Source: an uncultured bacterium (lineage in GTDB: Bacteria; Vulcanimicrobiota; Xenobia; Xenobiales; Xenobiaceae). From it: a stretch of 64,000 nt of DNA. The translations under genes and the position numbers were made by a program. Of this stretch, positions 56,373-64,000 are shown one piece after another (position 1 is the stretch's first letter; each line of letters begins with the position of its first letter). Location of the stretch: the NCBI GenBank assembly GCA_934644775.1, contig CAKUDB010000005.1, positions 60,834-124,833 of the forward strand. Reading direction: 5' to 3'. The notes below the pieces were generated by a model. It worked only from the letters and a program-made list of their open reading frames with translations. It searched no databases and was not told where the DNA came from.

Positions 56373-58685
56373 CTAGGTCAAATCCTCATTTAATTTAAGG
56401 AAATCTTCTAACCACCATTCATTAGTAGGACGACGGCAAGTCTTCTCAGTCATGCGATCATAATCGTAGAAATCGAAGAATTTTATACCCTCGGGTTGCA
56501 AACCAACAAAGCCCATAGTATTGCCGTCAGTAGCAAAGATCTTCATAAGCTCACTTACGGCAGCATTGGCTAATCTGGCCGAAAGGGTACGATCGAAAGA
56601 GGTAGGATCGCCACCTTGTTGGATGTGGCCCAAAATAGCCTGGCGGACATTGAAGTCGCCCTTACACTCAGTCTCAAAAATAGCTTCCAATACGCTGGTA
56701 CTGTAGCTGGACTTTTCGTTATTGATTACCAGAGCTACAGTGCGCCCCTCTTCGTTGAATTGCTTCTTCAATTTTTCAATATCTTTGAGAATATCGGAAG
56801 CATTTTTGGGATGCTCGTTAAGGTAGATATATTCGGCACCAGTAGCTAAACCGCTCATTTGGGCTAAATAGCCACATTCGGCACCCATTACCTCAATAAG
56901 GAAAGCCCTCTTATTAGCGACGGCTGAGCGCTTAATTTTATCTACACAATCGATAATACAATTTAAAGCCGTATCGGCACCGATACTAAACTCACTGCCA
57001 GGCAAATTGTTGTCAATGGAAGCAGGGACGCAAATTACGGGAACATCTAAGTGGTAGCCATGGCCGGAGCCATTATTAGTTCTGTATCTCTCTTTGTATA
57101 AAGTGTTGACACATTCGTAAGCTTCCCAACCGCCGATAACGATAATAGCGTCGATACCTTGTTCTCTTACCGAGCTGGAGACGACATATAAATCGGAAGG
57201 CTTAAAACTGGTGTGACAAGTGCCAATACGGGCACCACCTTCACAAGCCCAGCCGGAAACGCTCATCCAATCCAGATACTTGAAGCGAGGATCGCTTTTT
57301 ACAATCATATCCTTATCAGAATGTAAGGTAAGTTTGGGCTCTAATTCCGACTTAGGCTCATCTCGATCGCTATTTTTATTAGAATGTTCTACAAAGCTAG
57401 CTAAACCACCCTGAACTTTAACTACTTCATGACCTTGGGCGATTAACAGACGAGCTACCGTACGTACGGCCATATTCATACCCGGTGCCGGAGCGCCACA
57501 ATGGACGATAGCCACACGCTTAGGATGCTTAAGCGTCCTTTTTAATTCGGTAGCATTGGCAATTTTAAAAAGGTCGTAACTGTCGGCTAAAGAGCGACTG
57601 CGCAACCTTAAAGCGCCATTATCCTCTTCGCTTATGCAAGCTTGTTGAGCCTTGTGAGTATCTTCCACAGCTTTCATTAAGGGGACAACATCGGGACGAT
57701 TACCCTTCATAACGGCTACTACAGAATGCTGTACTTTTTCTTGCAAAGCATATCTTACAGCTTCGTGGCCGAGCAAGCTACCTAAGTTGCGATCATACGC
57801 TGAAGGTGAGCCTCCACGCTGGACGTGGCCCAAAATAGTTACGCGAGCATCTTCCCCCTTTTGAGTGAGGAACTTTTGGACATAATCGGAGGAGATAGGA
57901 TGTCCATGAATATCGCGAGCCCCTTCAGCAATAATAACAATAGCAGCCCGTTTACCAGCATGGCGACCTTTGCTCAAGGCGGCATACATCTTTTCTTCCC
58001 AACCATCGCGACAAGGGTCCTCGGGAATCAATACCCATTCGGCACCGGTAGCCAAAGCGGTCATCACAGCCAAATAGCCGCAATGACGCCCCATTACTTC
58101 CACAACAAAAGTCCGCTGATGGCTAGCCGCCGTACTAAAAATAGCGTCTATAGCGTCTACTATACGATGCAAGGCCGTGTCGGCCCCAATGGTAATATCG
58201 GAGCCACAAAGATCATTATCTATAGTTCCTGGCAAACCGATAACACTAAGAAAAGGATGCTTTTCTAAAGAGTCGGCGGCCACTTCTTGAGCTTCAACTA
58301 AACTCTTGACCGTATCTACCCACTCGCGGCGCAAATTTTCAGCACCCGTTAACGAGCCGTCTCCACCAATACAAATTAAGCGATCTATGCCATATTTTAC
58401 CAAGGTGGAAATAGCCTGGCGACGGCCTTCCGGGTGCAGCATAGCGTCACAGCGGGCTGTACCTAAAATAGTGCCGCCCAAATTAATAATGCCGCTAACC
58501 TCCCCTACGGTAAGTTTTTTTACTCCACCGTTTTCCGGTTCTTGCAAACCGACATAGCCATTATAGATACCATAGACATCAGCTCCGCCCTTGATAGCGC
58601 TTTTTACTACAGCCCGTACTGCTGCATTCATGCCAGGGGCATCACCACCACTGGTCATAATTCCGATACGCAATTTTTCCGTCAT
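56373..58685 (-). CDS. Tandem 6-phosphofructokinase of eukaryotic type
   Basis: 770 aa with two fused PFK modules (1-385 and 388-770). The N-half is catalytic: MTSGGDAPGMN, GGDGS at 107-111 (Gly after GGD, as in ATP users), PGTIDND at 152-158, and VMGRHCGYLAVM. The C-half is degenerate: HCGAPAPGMN, GGWEA (518-522) where the metal Asp is lost, and SIDNNLPGSEFSIGADTAL. This division of labour is that of animal and fungal PFKs, where the C-half binds effectors. ATG at 58685 (AAGGGTGG upstream); the longer frame has none. Cytoplasmic. Confidence 0.92.
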   Translation of the reverse strand: MTEKLRIGIMTSGGDAPGMNAAVRAVVKSAIKGGADVYGIYNGYVGLQEPENGGVKKLTVGEVSGIINLGGTILGTARCDAMLHPEGRRQAISTLVKYGIDRLICIGGDGSLTGAENLRREWVDTVKSLVEAQEVAADSLEKHPFLSVIGLPGTIDNDLCGSDITIGADTALHRIVDAIDAIFSTAASHQRTFVVEVMGRHCGYLAVMTALATGAEWVLIPEDPCRDGWEEKMYAALSKGRHAGKRAAIVIIAEGARDIHGHPISSDYVQKFLTQKGEDARVTILGHVQRGGSPSAYDRNLGSLLGHEAVRYALQEKVQHSVVAVMKGNRPDVVPLMKAVEDTHKAQQACISEEDNGALRLRSRSLADSYDLFKIANATELKRTLKHPKRVAIVHCGAPAPGMNMAVRTVARLLIAQGHEVVKVQGGLASFVEHSNKNSDRDEPKSELEPKLTLHSDKDMIVKSDPRFKYLDWMSVSGWACEGGARIGTCHTSFKPSDLYVVSSSVREQGIDAIIVIGGWEAYECVNTLYKERYRTNNGSGHGYHLDVPVICVPASIDNNLPGSEFSIGADTALNCIIDCVDKIKRSAVANKRAFLIEVMGAECGYLAQMSGLATGAEYIYLNEHPKNASDILKDIEKLKKQFNEEGRTVALVINNEKSSYSTSVLEAIFETECKGDFNVRQAILGHIQQGGDPTSFDRTLSARLANAAVSELMKIFATDGNTMGFVGLQPEGIKFFDFYDYDRMTEKTCRRPTNEWWLEDFLKLNEDLT

Positions 58686-58916
58686 AAATCCACCCTTATC
58701 TAAATCGAATAGCAGGATATTGTTTGCCAATTGGGCCTTTTTCCTGCCCAAAATCGTCATTTCGTTCTTACCAAAATTGGTACTTTTGCCTAAATATTAT
58801 CTACGTTTGTGCATAAAAAGTTAAACTAAAAACTAGCCTTATAAGCTAAACTCTGGTATAAGCGAAAGCGAACTAAAAGCTAAAGCTAAATAAGTAGCTA
58901 ATTAGTCTATTTATAT

Positions 58917-60047
58917 TTAGTTAAAAGCTTCCAAGGGGTGGCTTTGGCCGGGTATTTGATAGGGAGAATAGCTCAAAGTTTGGGCCCCATCTTCGGTTAA
59001 GAAGAGCAAATCTTCGATACGACAGCCGCCGACTTGGGGTATATAGATACCAGGTTCTATAGTGGCTGTCATATGGGATTGCAATACTAAAGTAGATTCG
59101 CGCCTAAGTCCGGGCCCTTCATGGACAGCTAACCCCACACCGTGGCCCAAACTGTGACTAAAGTAGGGGCCAAAGCCTGCTTCTTCAATAATATCTCGAG
59201 CGATCTTATCGACCTGGCTGCCGGTAAGGCCGGGGCGCAGTCCTTGGATAGCGCTATCGTGAGCCTTTTTGACTACCGACCAGATTTTGACCATCTCCTG
59301 ATCTAATTGGCCTAGCCAAATAGTGCGAGTAATATCACTGCACCAACCTTCTACTATACAACCAAAATCGACCGTCACCAACTCACCCTCGCCAATCTTT
59401 TTGTCAGTAACTAAAGCGTGAGGGTAAGCGCCATTAAGACCAGAAGCGACAATAGTATCGAATGAAGGTTTGCGAGCCCCACATTTTTGCATTTGGTACT
59501 CTAATTCAGCACATAAATCGGCTTCGCTAATCCCCACTTTAAAGGAAGTTAAAGCCTTTTTCCAAGCTTCATCGGCCACTTGAGCGGCTTTAGCTATAGC
59601 CTCAAGCTCCTGGCTAGTCTTAACTAAACGCAATTCATCAATAGACGGAGATAAGTTAACTAAACTTTCGGCTAAACCGCTAGCCACTAATTCTTGTTGC
59701 AAATTTAAGTAGGCGTCTAAAGTTAGGCTGCGCCCTTCCACAGCTAAGCGTCCACCCAGCTTATGCTCTTTAAGCCAAATAGCTAAGGCGTTAGCCAAGC
59801 TGCGCTGTTCATGAGAAAGATATTTTACCAATTCAACCGACGGACATTGGGATTCTACCTGGGCCCAATAACGCGAGTCGGTCACTACAGCTACATGGCC
59901 TTCGCCGACAAAGACTAATCCATCGGTACTAGTAAAACCTGAAAAATATCTGATACTTTCAGCTGAAGTAAGGATGGCACCTGACAAGTTCTTGCTACTT
60001 AAAACTTCTTGTAAGCGTATAACAGGCGACTTCACAGTATTTGACAT
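58917..60047 (-). CDS. M24 aminopeptidase, Xaa-Pro (PepP/YkvY-like)
   Basis: 376 aa. All metal ligands are seen: Asp in VTVDFGC, Asp in CSDITRT, His in HSLGHGVGLAVHEG, Glu in TIEPGIYIP and Glu in GCRIEDLLFL. The N-terminal creatinase-like domain (1-130) is that of Xaa-Pro peptidases. Start ATG at 60047. It follows dapF (33 bases) on the minus strand, so it is likely part of the rluA-miaA-dapF-pepP transcript. Confidence 0.93.
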   Translation of the reverse strand: MSNTVKSPVIRLQEVLSSKNLSGAILTSAESIRYFSGFTSTDGLVFVGEGHVAVVTDSRYWAQVESQCPSVELVKYLSHEQRSLANALAIWLKEHKLGGRLAVEGRSLTLDAYLNLQQELVASGLAESLVNLSPSIDELRLVKTSQELEAIAKAAQVADEAWKKALTSFKVGISEADLCAELEYQMQKCGARKPSFDTIVASGLNGAYPHALVTDKKIGEGELVTVDFGCIVEGWCSDITRTIWLGQLDQEMVKIWSVVKKAHDSAIQGLRPGLTGSQVDKIARDIIEEAGFGPYFSHSLGHGVGLAVHEGPGLRRESTLVLQSHMTATIEPGIYIPQVGGCRIEDLLFLTEDGAQTLSYSPYQIPGQSHPLEAFN

Positions 60048-60080
60048 GTTATTTTAGACCTCCGAATTGACAGATGAATT

Positions 60081-60953
60081 TTATTTGTTAATCGATAGGG
60101 AAGCTTCGAAGACAAATTCGGCTGGGCCGGTCATCATAATGTGGTCGTTAGTTCCGTAAGCGATAGCCAAACGCCCACCAGGCAAATGAACTACCGCTGC
60201 CGATCGGCATAAGCCCGACTGATGGGCGGCCACAAAAGAAGCGCAAGCTCCAGTGCCACAAGCTAAAGTTTCCCCTACACCGCGTTCCCAAACTCGCATA
60301 TGCAAATTATTTTTATCTTGAGGAATAACAAATTCTACATTCTGTCCATCTTGGGCTCTCTGGGGATTAGTGCTAGAATATTCCAATTGAGGGCCGTAAC
60401 TAAGTACATCGGGCCAAGCTAAATGGCTGCGTCTATCCCCCTCTTCGTCTTCAGCTTCCATTAAATAATGGGGTAAAATTAAAGCCAGATGGGGATTACC
60501 CATATTAACTTCCCAGCCCTCGTAGGCCGTCCCGTCGGGCAACTGACCGACCACTTTTTTCAAGTCGGTAGCTTCTCCCATATCGACTTTTACTAAATAG
60601 GGATCGCAACTTAGAACTGTTACCTTTTTGTTACTGTCGCCTACTTTGACGATAGTCTCTTCTCCCAAACCGATCCAACCCAAGCGATAAGCCATAGCAG
60701 CCAAACAGCGAATACCGTTGCCACACATACCGGCCAAAGTGCCGTCGGCATTAAAAATAACCATATTTATAATCTGTTCGCTGTCTTTGAATAGATAAAT
60801 CAAACCGTCGCCGCCAACTCCGTAATGACGGTCGCACAACTTTACTGCCCAAGCTGAATTTCGAGTAGTATCACACTGATCGCTCACTAAGAGAATAAAG
60901 TCGTTGCCCAACCCTTGCCACTTGCATAATTTTAATTCTTGAACCTGATCCAT
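60081..60953 (-). CDS. dapF: Diaminopimelate epimerase
   Basis: Interconverts LL- and meso-DAP for lysine and peptidoglycan. The catalytic Cys pair lies in MCGNGIRCLAA and ACGTGACASFVAA. The GLGNDFILL start motif is present; 290 aa is normal. It lies six bases after miaA on the same strand. It supports a DAP-type cell wall. Confidence 0.96.
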   Translation of the reverse strand: MDQVQELKLCKWQGLGNDFILLVSDQCDTTRNSAWAVKLCDRHYGVGGDGLIYLFKDSEQIINMVIFNADGTLAGMCGNGIRCLAAMAYRLGWIGLGEETIVKVGDSNKKVTVLSCDPYLVKVDMGEATDLKKVVGQLPDGTAYEGWEVNMGNPHLALILPHYLMEAEDEEGDRRSHLAWPDVLSYGPQLEYSSTNPQRAQDGQNVEFVIPQDKNNLHMRVWERGVGETLACGTGACASFVAAHQSGLCRSAAVVHLPGGRLAIAYGTNDHIMMTGPAEFVFEASLSINK

Positions 60954-60959
60954 AAAATT

Positions 60960-61880
60960 TTATCCTTTGCTTTGACCAGCTAACCAAGCCTTTACCAAAG
61001 TTTCAGCCTCTGAGAAGAGATTGGCTCCAAACTCGATTTTATGCAAATCGGTTTCAGCTTTAAGCCAAGTTTGCTGCCTTTTGGCATAACGATGGGTAGC
61101 AAAACGAATCTTCTGGCCCGCTTCTTCTAAAGAGAGGGTGCCATCTAAGGCGTCTAACAACTCTGGATAGCCCAAAATGCGCAAACGGCGCAAATCGGCC
61201 TCATGACCTTGCTCTTTAAGCCACTCTACCTCTTGGGCCCAACCAGAATCGAGCATAACTTGGCAGCGCCTATCTATGCGCTCATATAAAGTTGTACGCT
61301 CAATATTTATGCCCAACTTTAGAATATCGAAATTGGGCGGTTCACGCCTAGACACTTGGCTAAAAGAACGGCCCGTTTGCAAGACAACTTCCAGAGCTCT
61401 GCTAACTCGACGTTTATTACATCTGTCTATTTTAGCATAAGTGTCAGGGTCGAGCTGGACCAACTGAGCCAACAAACTGGCCAAGGAGCGCTGATTCAAA
61501 CTCTCACGCAACTCTGGGTCGGGCGGCAAATCGATTAAAGTGTAGCCATCTAGCAAGCCGCGCAAATAGAGGCCGGTGCCGCCAGATACAATGGGAAGGC
61601 GGCCCCGCTTATGTACATCTTCTATAGCGGCTCCGGCCAACTGTTTAAACTCGGCTAAGCTAAATTGAGGCTCTGACAAAGTGCGTATATTTACTAAATG
61701 GTGGGCCACTTGGGCCAACTCTTCTGCCGTCGGCTTAGCCGTACCTATATCGGCACCGATATAGAGTTGAGCAGAATCAGCGCTGATAATTTCACCGTTA
61801 AAGGCCTGGGCCAGCTCTAAGCTTAATTTAGATTTGCCCGAAGCGGTCGGTCCCATAATAGCCAAAACTTTAGGTTTCAT
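60960..61880 (-). CDS. miaA: tRNA dimethylallyltransferase
   Basis: Adds the dimethylallyl group to A37 of tRNAs. IMGPTASGKSKLSLELA is the P-loop, ISADSAQLYIGADIGTAKP the next motif, and VSGGTGLYLRGLLDG follows. ATG at 61880 (306 aa) is chosen over TTG at 61898; the gene overlaps the end of the rluA-like gene by 11 bases. It uses dimethylallyl diphosphate from the MEP pathway (ispG nearby). Confidence 0.95.
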   Translation of the reverse strand: MKPKVLAIMGPTASGKSKLSLELAQAFNGEIISADSAQLYIGADIGTAKPTAEELAQVAHHLVNIRTLSEPQFSLAEFKQLAGAAIEDVHKRGRLPIVSGGTGLYLRGLLDGYTLIDLPPDPELRESLNQRSLASLLAQLVQLDPDTYAKIDRCNKRRVSRALEVVLQTGRSFSQVSRREPPNFDILKLGINIERTTLYERIDRRCQVMLDSGWAQEVEWLKEQGHEADLRRLRILGYPELLDALDGTLSLEEAGQKIRFATHRYAKRQQTWLKAETDLHKIEFGANLFSEAETLVKAWLAGQSKG

Positions 61881-62613
61881 AATCTTTAATTTCTCCAAGT
61901 TCGGCTGCCACCATTAGTTTGGCAAAATCGAGCGGCAAAGGAGCCCGAATTTGCAGAGGCTGCCCAGTTAGTGGATGATTAAATTTAAGAGCGTAGGCAT
62001 GTAAGAGAGGACGCTCGAGAGGAAAGAGGGTGCCTTTTAGCTCAATTTGCTCAGGGCCGCCGTAGAGCTTGTCACCAAGAATAGGCATCTTTTGGGCCGC
62101 TAAATGGGCGCGTATCTGGTGTTTGCGACCGCTCTTAAGCTCGGCCTGAAGTAAGAGTAAACCATGTTTGCGCTTTTTGAGAGTAAAATGGGTCCAAGCC
62201 TTTTTGAAACCGGCATCTTGGGTTTGAGGATTATGTCGCCAACGCACCGCTCCCCCCCGTTTTTCAGCCTCCCCCAAGGCATAGCGGCAATCCCATTCTT
62301 TAGCTGCTAAATGGCCAGGCGCAGTAACCATAGTTAAATAAATCTTACTTAAACTATGCTCCAAAAATTGTTTGGCCAAGGAAGCGTTGGCCGCTTGACA
62401 ACGTGTAAAGATAACTAAACCGGAAGTGCCTAAATCTAGGCGCTGATGGATACCTAAATAACCGGGATTGCCGTCACGCTCGCCCAATTCTTTTTGCAAC
62501 AAACTGACAAAATTTACCCGCTCGGTATCTAAATTGGCGTGCATAGGTAAACCGGCCGGCTTGAAAGCGACCAGTATGGCCTCATCTTCATATAAAATCT
62601 TCACAGCGAACAT
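61870..62613 (-). CDS. RluA-family pseudouridine synthase
   Basis: 247 aa. The catalytic Asp lies in HQRLDLGTSGLVIFTR, the family's RLD motif; GRKHQIRAHLAAQKMPILGD and HAYALKFNHPLTGQPLQIRAP are family motifs. No S4 domain, so it is a RluA-like rather than RluD-like form. It modifies rRNA or tRNA uridine. First gene of the minus-strand cluster with miaA, dapF and pepP. Confidence 0.93.
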   Translation of the reverse strand: MFAVKILYEDEAILVAFKPAGLPMHANLDTERVNFVSLLQKELGERDGNPGYLGIHQRLDLGTSGLVIFTRCQAANASLAKQFLEHSLSKIYLTMVTAPGHLAAKEWDCRYALGEAEKRGGAVRWRHNPQTQDAGFKKAWTHFTLKKRKHGLLLLQAELKSGRKHQIRAHLAAQKMPILGDKLYGGPEQIELKGTLFPLERPLLHAYALKFNHPLTGQPLQIRAPLPLDFAKLMVAAELGEIKDYET

Positions 62614-62864
62614 AGCCAGTTATCTTCTCTGTTAATTTTGTAAAATGCCTGCCAAAGGTCAGCTATAAAAATGGAAAGTTCCTACTATAGCGGAAACATA
62701 TGGTAGAGCGCTGACCTGGGCCAACTTTTTCCAAACAGCCTGTCCCCAATCTTTATCTTTTCTTAATATTTATCTTTATTTTAGCAGGAACGATCCTGCC
62801 TAAAGGAGATCAAAACAAGGGACAAAGCAAAAATTGTACTTTATGTTCAGAAAGAAGGTTGCAT

Positions 62865-64000
62865 ATGAGGAAAGTTACGGTAGGCAGAGCATTTTGGCTA
62901 GCTCTAATGCTAGCCCTCTGCCTGCTTTTGCCGCTGCAAGTTAGCGCTAAATCTGCATCACCCCAAACCGTAGAGTTATCGAGTATTGAGCAAACTTTGG
63001 CTCCTATTGCTCTTTACCCTGACAGTCTGTTGGGCAACGTACTGATCGCTTCTACCTATCCTAAACAAATTTTAGAAGCCCAAGACCTTTTAGATAAATA
63101 TCCCAAAGCTACTCTCGAAGAAGTAGCCAAGAAAGCCGAAGCTCAAAAATTAGATACGAGCGTCGTCTCCCTTTTGGCTACCCCAGACGTACTTTACAAT
63201 ATGTCCAGCGATATGGACTGGACTTACGACTTAGCAGATATTTTCACTAATAAAAATGACGAAATGTACACAGCCATACAAAAGCTGCGTAAAATTGCCT
63301 ACGACAACAAAAAGTTAGTCTCTAACGATGAAGTTAAAGTTAGTAGTGAAAATAACTACATTTACATCAATCCTACCAATCCTAACACCATTACCGTACC
63401 TTCTTATGATGTAAATTCTGTCTACAGCCTCTCTACCCCTAACTATGGGGCCACTTTTATTAACTCAGCTATTCAATGGGGTACTTATACTCTTTTGAAC
63501 GAGATCTTTTACGGCAGCAGTTGGGACTGGAGCGGCCACCGCTTCTGGTGGGGTCCTGGCTATAATTATTATCGCTATTGGAATAATAGCTGGTATCCTT
63601 GGGGTTACAATCAGCATTATTATAACCCTCCGCCGCCACCGCCGCCGAATCGTCCCAGTTATAATCCTCCGCCGCCACGCCCTCGCCCTCCGCGCCCAGA
63701 TCACCACTGGAATGATAAGAACCGACCCGGCAGACCCGGATTCGATAACGACAGGCCCAACAGACCCGGCAGGCCCGGATTCGATAACGACAGACCCAAC
63801 AGACCTGGCAGGCCCGGATTCGATAACGATAGGCCCAACCGACCTGGTAAGCCGGGCATTGATAACAACCGCCCTAACCGACCTGGCAGGCCCGGATTCG
63901 ATAACGACAGGCCCAACAGACCCGGCAGGCCCGGATTCGATAACGATAGGCCCAACCGACCTGGTAAGCCGGGCATTGATAACAACCGCCCTAACCGACC
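62865..64000 (+). CDS. DUF3300-type secreted protein, cut by the window end
   Basis: ATG at 62865 opens a frame that is still open at the window edge (378 codons so far). A signal peptide (residues 1-25) is followed by a typical DUF3300 start (TLAPIALYPDSLLGNVLIASTYP; KATLEEVAKKAEAQKLDTSV). A Tyr/Trp/Pro-rich region follows, then Arg-Pro-Gly-Asn repeats of 13 residues (see the repeat entry). Known family of unknown function. The reverse-strand frames over the repeat are shadows. Confidence 0.85.
   Translation, partial: MRKVTVGRAFWLALMLALCLLLPLQVSAKSASPQTVELSSIEQTLAPIALYPDSLLGNVLIASTYPKQILEAQDLLDKYPKATLEEVAKKAEAQKLDTSVVSLLATPDVLYNMSSDMDWTYDLADIFTNKNDEMYTAIQKLRKIAYDNKKLVSNDEVKVSSENNYIYINPTNPNTITVPSYDVNSVYSLSTPNYGATFINSAIQWGTYTLLNEIFYGSSWDWSGHRFWWGPGYNYYRYWNNSWYPWGYNQHYYNPPPPPPPNRPSYNPPPPRPRPPRPDHHWNDKNRPGRPGFDNDRPNRPGRPGFDNDRPNRPGRPGFDNDRPNRPGKPGIDNNRPNRPGRPGFDNDRPNRPGRPGFDNDRPNRPGKPGIDNNRPNR
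63728..64000 (+). repeat. 39-bp tandem repeat with a 117-bp higher-order unit
   Basis: Seven units of 39 bases encode variants of the 13-residue block GRPGFDNDRPNRP. The unit types run F-F-F-I-F-F-I, where F is FDND and I is IDNN. The last six units form two nearly identical 117-bp copies, 63767-63883 and 63884-64000. The repeat continues past the window. Confidence 0.9.

Noticed and set aside
63701..63985. Reverse-strand Gly/Leu-rich open frame of 94 aa
   Set aside because: It is the antisense of the 39-bp repeat in the DUF3300-type gene; repetition keeps the frame open without coding meaning.
63728..64000. CRISPR array
   Set aside because: Repeats are contiguous without unique spacers and stay in frame with a protein.

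Overview
The window is a densely packed bacterial chromosome segment of about 64 kb. I see no rRNA, tRNA, CRISPR array, insertion sequence, prophage block or integrase, and no gene-free stretch longer than about 260 bases. A Gram-negative cell envelope is suggested by a periplasmic HtrA protease, a BamE-like secreted protein, diaminopimelate epimerase (meso-DAP peptidoglycan), NlpC/P60 and LysM proteins, and squalene-hopene cyclase. Base composition is moderate. GTG and TTG starts are frequent, with clear Shine-Dalgarno sites. An anaerobic or host-associated life is plausible (single-chain molybdenum hydroxylase, cobamide salvage and remodelling, DsrEFH-type sulfur relay, no respiratory genes), but this is inference. 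The lineage cannot be fixed from the sequence. A coiled-coil DivIVA-like gene next to coaD and an ArgS-like DALR protein without a catalytic core remind me of cyanobacteria-related genomes, while the tandem phosphofructokinase, UGP2-type UGPase and hexokinase look eukaryote-like.

Layout. 0-9.8 kb: htrA, then on the minus strand a JAMM-TM-LysM protein with an NlpC/P60 hydrolase, an orphan sugar-type ABC ATPase, a coiled-coil protein with coaD, UGPase, an acyl-CoA synthetase and a small secreted protein. 9.8-16.3 kb (minus): groES-groEL, an M32 carboxypeptidase and a family B DNA polymerase. 16.5-33.9 kb (plus): secreted proteins, NAD synthetase, an anthrax-lethal-factor-like zinc protease, a large transglutaminase-like protein, a Ser/Thr kinase fused to a cyclase-like domain, squalene-hopene cyclase, peptidase T and 4-alpha-glucanotransferase. 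33.9-42.3 kb: mixed strands with a HAD phosphatase, a GNAT, a molybdenum hydroxylase, a J-domain/TPR protein and a THUMP methyltransferase. 43-49 kb (minus): the cobamide operon cobT-cbiR-cobU-cobS and the operon ispG-dsrEFH-like. 49-56.3 kb: a 969-residue orphan, TM2, the DALR protein, hexokinase and pncB. 56.4-62.6 kb (minus): tandem phosphofructokinase, M24 peptidase and dapF-miaA-rluA-like. The right edge cuts a DUF3300-type secreted protein with a 39/117-bp tandem repeat.

How genes work together. Hexokinase, phosphofructokinase, UGPase, MalQ and the HAD phosphatase form a glucose/glucan theme. PncB and NadE form the two ends of NAD salvage from nicotinate. CobT, CbiR, CobU and CobS would let the cell take up a cobamide, cut off its nucleotide loop and rebuild it with a different lower ligand.

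The most striking pattern is a run of proteins in which an enzymatic domain has kept its fold but lost catalytic residues: the exonuclease domain of the family B polymerase, the glutaminase domain of NadE, the Cys of the transglutaminase-like domain, the metal-binding Asp residues of the cyclase-like domain on the kinase, the C-terminal half of the phosphofructokinase, and an ArgS relative with no catalytic core at all.
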